DNA of 64,000 nucleotides, taken from Streptomyces seoulensis. GTDB lineage: Bacteria; Actinomycetota; Actinomycetes; Streptomycetales; Streptomycetaceae. Each line of letters starts with the position of its first letter. Positions within the stretch are counted from its first letter, which is position 1. The notes under the pieces are model-generated. The model saw only the letters and a program-made list of their open reading frames with translations, was not told the origin of the DNA and ran no database searches. Of this stretch, positions 10,001 to 19,043 are shown in pieces. The position numbers and the translations under genes were made by a program. The stretch lies in the NCBI RefSeq assembly GCF_022846655.1, contig NZ_AP025667.1:1773001-1837000 (forward strand), written 5' to 3'.

Positions 10001-11907
10001 CCGTCAGCCAGTTCCTGCCCCCGGACTTCCACTTCGACGTGGTGGTGTTCGACGAGGCGTCCCAGGTACGGCCCAGCGACGCCGTGAACTGCATCTACCG
10101 GGGGCGCACCCTGATCGTCGCCGGTGACGACAAGCAGCTCCCGCCGACCTCCTTCTTCGACTCCGCGGTGGACGACGACTCCGACGAGTACGCCGAGGAC
10201 CTGCCCGACTCCTTCGAGTCCCTGCTGCACGCCTGCAAGGCGGGCGCGATGCGCGAACTCCCCCTGCGCTGGCACTACCGCAGCCGCCACGAGAACCTGA
10301 TCACCTTCAGCAACCGCGAGTTCTACGCCAACTCGATGATCACCTTCCCCGGCGCCCTGGCCGAGGGCGACGACGTGGGCGTGGCCTTCCTCGCCGCCGA
10401 CGGCGTCTACGACCGAGGTGGCCGCCGGGACAACCGGGCCGAGGCCGAGTTCGTGGCCCGGCGGGTGCTGCACCACTTCGACACCCGGCCCGGCAAGACC
10501 CTCGGTGTCGTCGCCCTGTCACAGGCGCAGGCGTCCGCCATCGACCTGGCCGTGCAGCAGGCCCGCCTCGCCCGGCCCGACCTCGACCACTGCTTCACCG
10601 AGGACCGGCTCGACGGGTTCTTCGTGAAGAACCTGGAGTCGGTGCAGGGCGACGAGCGCGACGTGATGATCATGTCGATCGGCTACGGCCCCGACGAACA
10701 CGGCCGCCTGGGGCTCAACTTCGGCCCCATCAACAAGAACGGCGGCTGGCGGCGCCTCAACGTGGCCGTCACCCGCGCCCGCTTCCGCATGGAGGTCGTC
10801 TCCTCCTTCCGGGGCACCAGCCTGGCCGACAGCCCCAACGAGAGCGTCCAGTACCTCAAGCGCTACCTGGAGTACGCCGAGAGCGGCCCCGCCGTCCTCG
10901 CCCGTGACGTCGTCCAGTCGGACGCCGAACCCGACAGCCCCTTCGAGGAGTCCGTCCTCGCCGTGCTGCGCGGCTGGGGCTACCGGGTCCAGCCGCAGGT
11001 CGGTGTCGCCGGTTACCGCATCGACCTCGGCGTACGCCACCCCGAGCTGCCCGGCGCGTACGCCCTCGGCATCGAGTGCGACGGCGCGATGTACCACTCC
11101 TCCAAGGCCGCCCGCGACCGGGACCGGCTGCGCGAGCAGGTGCTGAACGGACTCGGCTGGCGGCTGCACCGCATCTGGGGCACCGACTGGTACCGGGGCC
11201 GCGCGGCTGCCGAGCGGCGGCTGCGCGAGGCCGTGGAACAGGCCGTGGCCAGCGGCCCGTCGACCGCGGTGACCGGTCCGGCACCCACCGCGCCGGCGCC
11301 GGAGGAGCGGGCCGAAGCCCCGTCCGAGCGCGTCCCCGTCGATCTCGGCACCGAACGCGAGTGGAGCGCGCCGTACGCCCCCGGCGCCGTCACCGTCAGC
11401 CCGCGCCACGAACTGCACACCCCCGAGGCCCGGCCCGCGCTGCGCGAGGTGCTGGCCCGGATCGTCGGGGCCGAAGGGCCCGTCCACGAGGACCTGTTGG
11501 TCCAGCGGGCGCGGGAGGCCTGGGGCGTCGGCCGGGCGGGCAGCCGTATCCGGGACAACGTCCGCGAGGTCGCCGACTCGCTGGTGCGCTCCGGCAAGCT
11601 CGCCTCGGACGAGGGCTTCTACGCGCTCGCGGACACCGGCACGCTCAAGGCCCGCCACCCCGCCGACGGCGACACACCCCGCAAGGTCGTGCACATCGCG
11701 CCCGGCGAACGCCATGTGGCCCTGTACGGACTGGCCGCCGAGTGCCCCGGCCTGACCGAGGACGAACTCATCAAGCTGGCCTGCGAGTTCTTCGGCTGGC
11801 GGCGCACCGGCAAGGACATCCGCGACCGGCTCGCCGCCGACATCGCCGAACTGCGCCGCGCGGGACGCCTCCAGGGCGGCCCGGAGCAGGTGAGCGCCGT
11901 CCGCTGA
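7078..11907 (+). CDS. DUF4011 / SF1 helicase / Vsr-like nuclease / DUF3320 protein (Hhe-like)
   Basis: A 1609-residue multidomain protein. The N-terminal DUF4011 region carries WRNSLLDMGGRNRLLN near residue 16. The superfamily 1 helicase core has Walker A GPPGTGKS at 310-317, DEASQ at 992-996, GDDKQLPP at 1016-1023, a QGDERD motif near 1190 and the arginine motif NVAVTRAR near 1228-1235. A PD-(D/E)xK-like nuclease domain follows (about 1286-1375) with D1316 and E1333-x-D1335. The C-terminus holds a DUF3320-type winged region (about 1457-1518). The first helicase motifs are split by a long alanine-rich insert (about 370-960). The ATG has AGGAGG eight bases upstream. This domain order is that of the antiphage candidate Hhe as I recall it; a DNA-repair or housekeeping role cannot be excluded. 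Composition is like that of its neighbours, so there is no sign of recent transfer. Confidence 0.9.
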   Translation: MAHQPHTLLKAVLDGWRNSLLDMGGRNRLLNFRHTRTATLEITAPDPAALLAELTKGWDFAPVTERETGVELTKTGDAGTGRRSRPGLVTQKTTQAALDGSLYQLRQKSGQMYNDYGLWVLWLGVGMLDWREPGAHESSAAPLLLVPVELRRDGNRRYRLHPAEGQERIHNPALAVKLDRLGVDWTAVTGTDAADLTAVLAAARRASAGQPGWEVADRAVLGLFASHREAMYQDLQQNEEQILAHPLVRAVALGPDAGLPADLVDFEPPGLDRIDEVQLPERTPLVLDADASQRGCVAAALDGRSLVMSGPPGTGKSQTITNLIAALMHAGRSVLFVSEKAAALDVVRNRLTGVGLGDFVMALHSGDTSKKAVATELARVLTTEARVTGAAAHELERARALREELSAYAAAMNETRDPLGRTLHDVLGRLVLLEQAGTPQLPLGARNAKAARALSAAALQELLTAAGTVARAWRPAAEGDAFAWRGLTGTAPHQAVSEAADALGALVTAAGRRPFAATVDEPRTVRELQQLVRTLSAGLPGTTPPADGALPDDITAQTAQLADLFGMPKPDRPEAAFVLCELAALTTAGHRPPRGWFDAGTLRRAHTAAAELRTALDAEEQARAAAADVFAEKVLTEPGLPQLVARFGEQHKGLMARFSAQYKADRETLTGLTRTGTWDKALLGRLDQALAWHRAAAEAARLADAHQDLLGPYTPRTLPACADTDRALATADRVAVLGAPAERPGLLADRLAADADPDPLPALLADQIRAAFAAWCAAATARAERWNRAVAELLDQFGPARRTQLSPALLGPLDQAQGAVDALLDDPQGPEVWHAHLGGVAVLARHGADALVAGAAERGLDPQRLPEVAEQAVLRAWADDLLATDPRLRSTRSEDLDTRVADFRAADLRLVAAAGGAVTEACNKRRPRNFAGGGGAVIVREAEKKTRHMPVRELLGRTREVVQAVKPCFMMSPLTVSQFLPPDFHFDVVVFDEASQVRPSDAVNCIYRGRTLIVAGDDKQLPPTSFFDSAVDDDSDEYAEDLPDSFESLLHACKAGAMRELPLRWHYRSRHENLITFSNREFYANSMITFPGALAEGDDVGVAFLAADGVYDRGGRRDNRAEAEFVARRVLHHFDTRPGKTLGVVALSQAQASAIDLAVQQARLARPDLDHCFTEDRLDGFFVKNLESVQGDERDVMIMSIGYGPDEHGRLGLNFGPINKNGGWRRLNVAVTRARFRMEVVSSFRGTSLADSPNESVQYLKRYLEYAESGPAVLARDVVQSDAEPDSPFEESVLAVLRGWGYRVQPQVGVAGYRIDLGVRHPELPGAYALGIECDGAMYHSSKAARDRDRLREQVLNGLGWRLHRIWGTDWYRGRAAAERRLREAVEQAVASGPSTAVTGPAPTAPAPEERAEAPSERVPVDLGTEREWSAPYAPGAVTVSPRHELHTPEARPALREVLARIVGAEGPVHEDLLVQRAREAWGVGRAGSRIRDNVREVADSLVRSGKLASDEGFYALADTGTLKARHPADGDTPRKVVHIAPGERHVALYGLAAECPGLTEDELIKLACEFFGWRRTGKDIRDRLAADIAELRRAGRLQGGPEQVSAVR

Positions 11908-11951
11908 CCCCGGACACAGGAAAGCAGGAAAGGGCGGCGGACACACGAAAG

Positions 11952-11980
11952 GGCGGCGGGGACGCGAAGTCCCCGCCGCC
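11952..11980. terminator. Terminator between convergent helicase and pgl genes
   Basis: A 12-bp perfect stem, GGCGGCGGGGAC (11952-11963) with GTCCCCGCCGCC (11969-11980), and a 5-base loop. It lies between two convergent genes and can serve both. Confidence 0.9.
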
Positions 11981-11995
11981 GTTTGGGCGGTCAGC

Positions 11996-12778
11996 TCACG
12001 GAGAAGCCGGCGGGTACATCGCCCGCGGCAGGTCGGACGCCGCGGCCGAGTCCAGCAGCCACAGCGTCCGCGCCCGGCCCTGGGCGCCGGCCGCCGGGGC
12101 CTGCACCTCGCCCGCGCCGGACAGCGCGATCGCCACCGCCTCGGCCTTGTCCTCGCCCGCCGCCAGCAGCCACACCTCACGCGCCGCGCGGATAGCGGGC
12201 AGCGTCAGGGAGACGCGGGTCGGCGGCGGCTTGGGCGCGCCGTGCACACCCACCACGGTGCGCTCGGTCTCCCGCACCGCGGGCAGCTCCGGGAAGAGCG
12301 ACGCCACATGCGTGTCCGGGCCGACGCCCAGCAGCAGCACGTCGAACTCCGGCACCTCGGCGTGGTCCTCGGGACCGGCCGCCTTGGCCAGCTCGGCCGC
12401 GTACGCACCGGCCGCCGCGTCCACGTCCGCGCCGTAGGGCCCGTCGGAGGCGGGCATCGGGTGCACGCGCGCCGGGGCCAGCGGTACGGAGTCCAGCAGG
12501 GCCTCGCGGGCCTGCGTGTAGTTGCGGTCCGGGTCGCCCTCGGGGAGGTAGCGCTCGTCGCCCCACCACAGGTCGAGGCGGCCCCAGTCGATCGCGTCCC
12601 GCGCCGACGCCTTGGCCAGCGCGGCCAGCAGACCGTTGCCGTTGCGGCCGCCGGTGAGGACCACCGAGGCATGACCGCGCGACGCCTGCGCGTCCACGAT
12701 CTTCGTGATCAGCCGGGCCGCGGCGGCCTCGGCCATCAGTTCCTTGTCGCGGTGCACGACCAGTTGCGGAGTGCTCAC
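11996..12778 (-). CDS. pgl: 6-phosphogluconolactonase
   Basis: Hydrolyses 6-phosphogluconolactone to 6-phosphogluconate, the second step of the oxidative pentose phosphate pathway. The protein has 260 residues and is related to NagB/DevB, with LTGGRNGNGLL near residue 37, WWGDERYLPEGDPDRNY near 65 and LLGVGPDTHVASLFP near 140. The GTG start (12778) is the one that overlaps the opcA stop codon by four bases (GTGA), typical of translational coupling. It is the last gene of the tkt-tal-zwf-opcA-pgl operon. Confidence 0.95.
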   Translation of the reverse strand: MSTPQLVVHRDKELMAEAAAARLITKIVDAQASRGHASVVLTGGRNGNGLLAALAKASARDAIDWGRLDLWWGDERYLPEGDPDRNYTQAREALLDSVPLAPARVHPMPASDGPYGADVDAAAGAYAAELAKAAGPEDHAEVPEFDVLLLGVGPDTHVASLFPELPAVRETERTVVGVHGAPKPPPTRVSLTLPAIRAAREVWLLAAGEDKAEAVAIALSGAGEVQAPAAGAQGRARTLWLLDSAAASDLPRAMYPPASP

Positions 12779-13872
12779 TTCGACGCCGCCTTCCTCGCGA
12801 GGGAGTTCGGGGTCGGCCGCTCGGCCTCGCCCTCCTCGGTACCGGCCTCGGACTCTGCCACGGCCACCTCGGTGACCGCCTCGTCCTCTGGGGCTTCCTT
12901 TGAGGACTCGGCCGGGGTGCCGCCCAGTGCCGCCATCGCGTCCGCGGCCGTCGTCAGCCGCTCCACGCCGTAGCGCAGGGCCGCCGCGTAGGTGTCGTCC
13001 GGGTCGAGCCGGCGCAGTTCCTCCGCGATCAGCTCGGCGGTGTCCCGCCGCTGGAGCGCCACCGCGCGGGCGGGCTGGCCCTTGATGGACAGGCTCGCCA
13101 GCGAACCGTCCGCCCGGTCCAGCACGACCGGCCCGCACGAGGTCTCCATGCGGACGGCCGTCAGCCCCGGCCCCGAGGACAGCGAACGCCGCACCGGCAC
13201 ACCCAGCCGGTCCGCCAGCCACATCGCCAGCAGTTCGCAGCTCGGGTTGAACTCCTCGCCCTCGACCTCGACGGACCGCACCTCGCAGTCCACCTGGTCC
13301 AGGGCCGCCGCCAGCATCGAACGCCACGGCGTGATCCGGGTCCACGCAAGGTCGGTGTCGCCCGGCGTGTACGCCTCGGCGCGCGCGGCCAGTTCACGCA
13401 CCGGCTGCTCGGCGGCGTAGGTGTCGGTGACCCGGCGCTGCGCGAGCGCGCCCAGCGGGTCCTTGGCCGGGTCCACCGGGGCGTTCACCGGCCACCAGAC
13501 CACGACCGGCGCGTCCGGGAGCAGCAGCGGCAGCACCACCGAGTCGGCGTGGTCGGACACCTCGCCGTACAGCCGCAGCACGGCCGTCTCGCCGGTGCCG
13601 GCCTCCGCGCCCACCCGCACCTCGGCGTCCAGCCGGGAGCCGGTGCGGTCGCGCGGGCTGCGCGAGACGCGGCGGATGACGACGAGCGTGCGCGAGGGGT
13701 GTTCCCGCGAGGCGTCGCTCGCCGCACGCAGCGCGTCGTAGGCGTTCTCCTCGTCGGTGACGATGACGAGGGTCAGCACCATGCCCACGGCGGGCGTGCC
13801 GATGGCGCGGCGGCCCTCGATCAGCGCCTTGTTGATCTCACCGGCGGTGGTGTCGGTCAGGTCTATCTTCAT
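12775..13872 (-). CDS. opcA: Glucose-6-phosphate dehydrogenase assembly protein OpcA
   Basis: OpcA binds and activates glucose-6-phosphate dehydrogenase in actinobacteria and cyanobacteria. The 365-residue protein begins with a short segment, MKIDLTDTTAGEINKAL, then the conserved OpcA fold. The C-terminal about 48 residues are a low-complexity acidic tail with a basic end. It overlaps zwf upstream (ATGA at 13869-13872) and pgl downstream by four bases each, so the three are translationally coupled. That fits a subunit made in proportion to Zwf. Confidence 0.95.
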   Translation of the reverse strand: MKIDLTDTTAGEINKALIEGRRAIGTPAVGMVLTLVIVTDEENAYDALRAASDASREHPSRTLVVIRRVSRSPRDRTGSRLDAEVRVGAEAGTGETAVLRLYGEVSDHADSVVLPLLLPDAPVVVWWPVNAPVDPAKDPLGALAQRRVTDTYAAEQPVRELAARAEAYTPGDTDLAWTRITPWRSMLAAALDQVDCEVRSVEVEGEEFNPSCELLAMWLADRLGVPVRRSLSSGPGLTAVRMETSCGPVVLDRADGSLASLSIKGQPARAVALQRRDTAELIAEELRRLDPDDTYAAALRYGVERLTTAADAMAALGGTPAESSKEAPEDEAVTEVAVAESEAGTEEGEAERPTPNSLARKAASK

Positions 13873-15407
13873 GGCCGGCGCCAGCTCCGTCCGTCTCGTG
13901 CGAGCATCTCGTCGGCCTCGGCCGGACCCCAGGTGCCCGACTTGTACTGCGCGGGCCGCCCGTGCTCGTCCCAGTACTCCTCGACGGGGTCGAGGATCTT
14001 CCAGGACAGCTCGACCTCCTCCGTGCGCGGGAACAGGTTCGCGTCGCCCAGCAGCACGTCCAGGATGAGCCGCTCGTACGCCTCGGGGCTGGACTCGGTG
14101 AAGGACTCGCCGTAGGCGAAGTCCATCGACACGTCCCGGATCTCCATCGAGGTGCCCGGCACCTTGGAGCCGAAGCGGACCGTGATGCCCTCGTCCGGCT
14201 GGACGCGGATGACGATCGCGTTCTGGCCCAGCTCCTCGGTCGCCGTGTGGTCGAACGGGGAGTGCGGGGCACGCTGGAAGACCACCGCGATCTCGGTGAC
14301 CCGGCGGCCCAGACGCTTGCCGGTGCGCAGGTAGAAGGGGACGCCCGCCCAGCGGCGGTTGTCGATCTCCAGCTTCAGCGCCGCGTAGGTGTCGGTCTTC
14401 GACCTGGGGTCGATCCCGTCCTCCTGGAGGTAGCCGGTGACCTTCTCGCCGCCCTGCCAGCCCGCCGCGTACTGACCGCGCACGGTGTCCACACCCAGGT
14501 CCTTCGGCAGCCGTACGGCACCGAGCACCTTGGTCTTCTCCGCCGCCAGCGCGTCCGCGTCGAAGGAGGAGGGCTCCTCCATCGCGGTGAGCGCGAGCAA
14601 CTGGAGCAGGTGGTTCTGGATCACGTCACGGGCGGCGCCGATGCCGTCGTAGTACCCGGCACGGCCGCCGACGCCGATGTCCTCGGCCATGGTGATCTGC
14701 ACGTGGTCCACGTAGGACCGGTTCCAGATCGGCTCGAACATCTGGTTGGCGAAGCGGAGCGCCAGGATGTTCTGGACGGTCTCCTTGCCGAGGTAGTGGT
14801 CGATCCGGAACACCTGGTCCGGCTCGAACACCTCGTGCACGACCTTGTTGAGGTCCTCGGCGGACTCCAGGTCGTGGCCGAACGGCTTCTCGATGACCGC
14901 GCGCCGCCAGGAGCCCTTGCTCTGGTCGGTCAGGCCGTGCTTCTTGAGCTGCTGGATGACCACCGGGAAGGAGCTCGGCGGCACCGACAGGTAGAAGGCG
15001 AAGTTGCCGCTCGTGCCCTGGGCCTTGTCCAGCTCGTCGATGGTCGTGCGCAGCCGCTCGAAGGACTCGTCGTCGTCGAAGGTGCCCTGGACGAAGCGCA
15101 TCCCCTGGATGAGCTGCTGCCAGACCTCCTCGCGGAACGGCGTACGGGCGTGTTCCTTGACGGCGTCGTGCACGACCTGTGCGAAGTCCTCGTGCTCCCA
15201 GTCGCGGCGGGCGAAGCCCACCAGGGAGAAGCCCGGCGGCAGCAGGCCGCGGTTGGCGAGGTCGTAGACGGCGGGCATCAGCTTCTTGCGGGACAGGTCG
15301 CCCGTGACGCCGAAGATCACCAGGCCCGACGGCCCCGCGATGCGCGGGAGCCGTCGGTCGGCGGGATCACGAAGCGGGTTCGCTCCGGAACCGTTGAGGG
15401 GTGACAA
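13869..15407 (-). CDS. zwf: Glucose-6-phosphate 1-dehydrogenase
   Basis: Oxidises glucose-6-phosphate and makes NADPH; first step of the pentose phosphate pathway. The protein has 512 residues. The dinucleotide-binding motif GVTGDLSRKK is at 33-42 and the active-site motif RIDHYLGKE at 201-209. The start is TTG at 15407: it is one base after the tal stop codon, has GGAGGG about eight bases upstream, and no ATG or GTG nearby fits better before the conserved N-terminus. The residue order in GDLSRKKL leaves the coenzyme preference open. Confidence 0.95.
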   Translation of the reverse strand: MSPLNGSGANPLRDPADRRLPRIAGPSGLVIFGVTGDLSRKKLMPAVYDLANRGLLPPGFSLVGFARRDWEHEDFAQVVHDAVKEHARTPFREEVWQQLIQGMRFVQGTFDDDESFERLRTTIDELDKAQGTSGNFAFYLSVPPSSFPVVIQQLKKHGLTDQSKGSWRRAVIEKPFGHDLESAEDLNKVVHEVFEPDQVFRIDHYLGKETVQNILALRFANQMFEPIWNRSYVDHVQITMAEDIGVGGRAGYYDGIGAARDVIQNHLLQLLALTAMEEPSSFDADALAAEKTKVLGAVRLPKDLGVDTVRGQYAAGWQGGEKVTGYLQEDGIDPRSKTDTYAALKLEIDNRRWAGVPFYLRTGKRLGRRVTEIAVVFQRAPHSPFDHTATEELGQNAIVIRVQPDEGITVRFGSKVPGTSMEIRDVSMDFAYGESFTESSPEAYERLILDVLLGDANLFPRTEEVELSWKILDPVEEYWDEHGRPAQYKSGTWGPAEADEMLARDGRSWRRP

Positions 15408-15408
15408 A

Positions 15409-16527
15409 TCAGCCCTCCGAGGGGGCGAGGCGCTTCAGCTCCGCCTCGGTCGACTTGAGCAGGTCGTTCCAGGACCCCTCGAACTTGTCCACGCCCTCGT
15501 CCTCCAGCACCTGGACGACGTCGTCGTAGGAGATGCCCAGCCGCTCGACCGCGTCGAGGTCGGCCTTGGCCTGCTCGTAGGTGCCGGACACCGTGTCGCC
15601 GGTGATCTCACCGTGGTCCTCGGTGGCCTCCAGGGTGGCCTCCGGCATGGTGTTGACCGTGTTCGGCGCGACCAGCTCGGTGACGTACATCGTGTCCGAG
15701 TACGCCGGGTCCTTCACGCCGGTCGACGCCCACAGCGGACGCTGCTTGTTCGCGCCCGCCTTCTCCAGCGCCTTCCAGCGGTCGGAGGAGAAGACCTCCT
15801 CGTACGCCTGGTAGGCGAGGCGCGCGTTGGCGACGGCGGCCTTGCCGAGCAGCGCCTTCGCCTCGTCGGTGCCCAGCGCCTTCAGCCGCTTGTCGATCTC
15901 GGCGTCCACGCGGGACACGAAGAAGGACGCCACGGAGTGGATCTTGGACAGGTCCAGGCCGCGCTCCTTGGCCTTCTCCAGGCCGGTCAGGTACGCGTCC
16001 ATGACCGCGCGGTAGCGCTCCAGGGAGAAGATCAGCGTGACGTTGACGCTGATGCCGTTGCCGATCGTCTCCGAGATCGCCGGCAGACCGGGCTTGGTCG
16101 CCGGGATCTTGATCAGGGTGTTCGGGCGGTCCACCAGCCACGCGAGCTGACGGGCCTCGGCGACCGTGGCGCGCGTGTTGTGCGCGAGCCGCGGGTCGAC
16201 CTCGATGGAGACCCGGCCGTCCTGGCCGCCGGTGGCGTCGAAGACCGGGCGCAGGATGTCGGCGGCGTCACGGACGTCCGCCGTCGTGATCATGCGGATG
16301 GCCTCTTCGACCGTGACCTCACGCGCGGCGAGGTCGGTGAGCTGCTGGTCGTAGCCGTCGCCCTGCGAGATCGCCTTCTGGAAGATCGTGGGGTTGGTGG
16401 TGACGCCCACGACGTGCTGCTGGTCGATCAGCTCGGCGAGGTTGCCGGACGTGATCCGCTTGCGCGACAGGTCGTCCAGCCAGATCGCCACGCCTTCCTC
16501 GGAGAGGCGCTTGAGTGCGTCTGTCAT
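15409..16527 (-). CDS. tal: Transaldolase
   Basis: Transfers a dihydroxyacetone unit between sugar phosphates in the non-oxidative pentose phosphate pathway. It has 372 residues, the length of the actinobacterial class. [11 protein letters not shown] (near 43-53) and the Schiff-base lysine K140 in [11 protein letters not shown] are visible. The ATG at 16527 has GGAGA about ten bases upstream and begins with the usual [12 protein letters not shown]. It lies 34 bases after tkt and one base before zwf. Confidence 0.96.
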   Translation of the reverse strand: MTDALKRLSEEGVAIWLDDLSRKRITSGNLAELIDQQHVVGVTTNPTIFQKAISQGDGYDQQLTDLAAREVTVEEAIRMITTADVRDAADILRPVFDATGGQDGRVSIEVDPRLAHNTRATVAEARQLAWLVDRPNTLIKIPATKPGLPAISETIGNGISVNVTLIFSLERYRAVMDAYLTGLEKAKERGLDLSKIHSVASFFVSRVDAEIDKRLKALGTDEAKALLGKAAVANARLAYQAYEEVFSSDRWKALEKAGANKQRPLWASTGVKDPAYSDTMYVTELVAPNTVNTMPEATLEATEDHGEITGDTVSGTYEQAKADLDAVERLGISYDDVVQVLEDEGVDKFEGSWNDLLKSTEAELKRLAPSEG

Positions 16528-16561
16528 GGAAATTGCATCTCCTACGTGTCGTTTACGGGCG

Positions 16562-18649
16562 TCAGCGCTGCGTAGCGGCGAGGGATTCCCGCGCCTTGTC
16601 GGCCACGTTCTCCGGAGTGAAGCCGAACTCGCGGAACAGGACCTTGCCGTCCGCGGAGGCGCCGAAGTGCTCCAGGGAAACGATGCGGCCGGTGTCACCC
16701 ACGTACTTGTGCCAGGTCAGTCCGATGCCCGCCTCCACGGCGACGCGGGCCTTGACCGACGGCGGCAGCACGGCTTCCCGGTACCCCTGGTCCTGCTCCT
16801 CGAACCACTCGACCGACGGCATCGAGACCACGCGGGTGGGCACGCCCTCGGCCTGGAGCTGCTCACGCGCCTCGACGGCGACGTGCACCTCGGAGCCGGT
16901 GGCGATCAGGATGACCTGGGGCTCGCCGCCCTCGGCCTCGAACAGGACGTAGCCGCCACGCGCGGCGTCCTCGTTCGGGTCGTACGTCGGCACGCCCTGG
17001 CGGGTCAGCACCAGACCGGTCGGGGCGCCCTTGCCGAACTCCTTGGTCCAGCGCTTGAGCACCTCGCGCCAGGCGATCGCGGTCTCGTTGGCGTCCGCCG
17101 GGCGGACGACGTTCAGACCGGGGATCGCGCGCAGGGCGGCCAGGTGCTCGACCGGCTGGTGGGTCGGGCCGTCCTCGCCCAGACCGATGGAGTCGTGCGT
17201 CCACACGTACGTCACCGGCAGGTGCATCAGCGCCGACAGGCGGACGGCGTTGCGCATGTAGTCGGAGAAGACGAGGAACGTACCGCCGTAGACGCGGGTG
17301 TTCCCGGCCAGGGTGATGCCGTTCATCTCCGCGGCCATCGCGAACTCACGGATGCCGAAGTGGATCGTGCGGCCGTACGGGTTCGCCTCCGGCAGGGGGT
17401 TGCCCGCCGGGAGGAAGGAGCTGTCCTTGTCGATGGTCGTGTTGTTCGACCCGGCGAGGTCGGCGGAGCCGCCCCACAGCTCGGGGATGACCGGGCCGAG
17501 CGCCTGGAGGACCTTGCCGGAGGCGGCACGGGTGGCCACGCTCTTGCCGGTCTCGAAGACGGGGATCTTCAGCTCCCAGCCGGTGGGCAGGGCGCCCTCG
17601 CTGATGCGGTCGAACTCGGCGGCGCGGTCCGTGTTGTTCTCGCGCCAGACCTGGAAGCCCTTCTCCCACTCCGCCTTGGCCTGGCGGCCGCGCTCGAGAG
17701 CGCCGCGGGTGTGCTTCAGGACCTCGTCGGCGACGGCGAAGCTCTGGGCCTCGTCGAAGCCGAGGACGCGCTTGGTGGCCGCGACCTCGTCGTCGCCGAG
17801 CGCCGAGCCGTGCGCGGCCTCGGTGTCCTGGGCGTTCGGAGCGGGCCAGGCGATGATCGAGCGCATCGCGATGAAGGACGGGCGGTCGGTGACCGCCTTG
17901 GCCTTCTCGATCGCCGCGTAGATCGCCGCCGGGTCGAGGTCGCCGTCGGCCTTGGGCTCCACGCGCTGGACGTGCCAGCCGTAGGCCTCGTACCGCTTCA
18001 TGGTGTCCTCGGAGACGGCCGTCTCCGTGTCGCCCTCGATCGAGATGTGGTTGTCGTCCCACAGCAGGATCAGGTTGCCGAGCTGCTGGTGGCCCGCGAG
18101 GGAGGACGCCTCGGAGGAGATGCCCTCCTGCAGGCAGCCGTCACCGGCGATGCAGTAGATGTAGTGGTCGAAGGGGGACGTGCCCTCGGGCGCGTCGGGG
18201 TCGAACAGGCCGCGCTCGAAGCGGGAAGCCATCGCCATGCCCACCGCGTTGGCCACACCCTGGCCCAGCGGGCCGGTGGTGGTCTCGACGCCCTTGGTGT
18301 GTCCGTACTCCGGGTGGCCCGGGGTCTTCGAGCCCCAGGTGCGGAAGGACTTCAGGTCGTCCAGCTCCAGGCCGAAGCCGGCCAGGTAGAGCTGCGTGTA
18401 GAGGGTCAGGGACGAGTGACCGGCGGACAGCACGAAGCGGTCGCGGCCCACCCACTGCGGGTCGGCCGGGTCGTGCCGCATCACCTTCTGGAAGAGGGTG
18501 TAGGCGGCCGGGGCCAGGCTCATCGCCGTGCCGGGATGGCCGTTGCCGACCTTCTGTACGGCGTCGGCGGCCAGGACACGGGCGGTGTCCACGGCCCGCT
18601 GGTCCAGCTCGGTCCACTCAAGGTCTGTGGTGGTCGGCTTGGTGCTCAC
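16562..18649 (-). CDS. tkt: Transketolase
   Basis: Thiamine-diphosphate enzyme that moves two-carbon units between sugar phosphates. 695 residues is full length. The ThDP signature GDGCLQEG...DDNHISIEG lies near 168-200, [19 protein letters not shown] near the N-terminus, and [18 protein letters not shown] near 485-505. The GTG start at 18649 is closest to the conserved N-terminus. It is the first gene of the leftward pentose phosphate operon and diverges from ctaB across a 394-base gap, so the operon promoter should be there. Confidence 0.97.
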   Translation of the reverse strand: MSTKPTTTDLEWTELDQRAVDTARVLAADAVQKVGNGHPGTAMSLAPAAYTLFQKVMRHDPADPQWVGRDRFVLSAGHSSLTLYTQLYLAGFGLELDDLKSFRTWGSKTPGHPEYGHTKGVETTTGPLGQGVANAVGMAMASRFERGLFDPDAPEGTSPFDHYIYCIAGDGCLQEGISSEASSLAGHQQLGNLILLWDDNHISIEGDTETAVSEDTMKRYEAYGWHVQRVEPKADGDLDPAAIYAAIEKAKAVTDRPSFIAMRSIIAWPAPNAQDTEAAHGSALGDDEVAATKRVLGFDEAQSFAVADEVLKHTRGALERGRQAKAEWEKGFQVWRENNTDRAAEFDRISEGALPTGWELKIPVFETGKSVATRAASGKVLQALGPVIPELWGGSADLAGSNNTTIDKDSSFLPAGNPLPEANPYGRTIHFGIREFAMAAEMNGITLAGNTRVYGGTFLVFSDYMRNAVRLSALMHLPVTYVWTHDSIGLGEDGPTHQPVEHLAALRAIPGLNVVRPADANETAIAWREVLKRWTKEFGKGAPTGLVLTRQGVPTYDPNEDAARGGYVLFEAEGGEPQVILIATGSEVHVAVEAREQLQAEGVPTRVVSMPSVEWFEEQDQGYREAVLPPSVKARVAVEAGIGLTWHKYVGDTGRIVSLEHFGASADGKVLFREFGFTPENVADKARESLAATQR

Positions 18650-19043
18650 CCTGGGTCAGGGCTCCTCTCCACATGTCGTTCGCCGGTTCGCGGCGCGTGG
18701 CGCCCGCCGGCCGCCGGTGCACTGGTGTCCACCGGCCGTTGTCGAGCCTACCCCCGAGGGGACGTGCGTTTTTTCGAGTCATTCCAGACTGCCGGGACTC
18801 ATCCCGATCCGCCTCCCGACCGGCCCGGAGGCCGCTTGGCACATGAATACGGAGCCGCTCGTCCGAGTGCTCAACCGAGCCCGGGGAGACCTCGGACGGG
18901 CAGGGTGCCGAGGGGGTCGCCAACACGAGCCGACCCCGGCGAAAAACCGGATATGGGCAACGTCTAAAGTGGCGTGGTACGCGCGAGCCTTTACCCCGCT
19001 TTCACACGGGAACGCTCGCTTGATGTCTCTGTCAGGGGTGTGC
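18650..19043. other. Divergent intergenic region tkt / ctaB
   Basis: 394 bases without a credible gene. It should hold the leftward promoter of the pentose phosphate operon and the rightward promoter of ctaB. TCTAAAGT near 18962-18969 resembles a -10 box for ctaB, but I see no clear -35, and I could not define the tkt promoter. Confidence 0.5.

Noticed and set aside
6952-10476. 1174-codon minus-strand reading frame opposite the helicase gene
   Set aside because: A high-GC shadow frame: its protein is an unnatural mix of Gly, Val, Gln and Glu with no motif, while the plus strand carries a full helicase.
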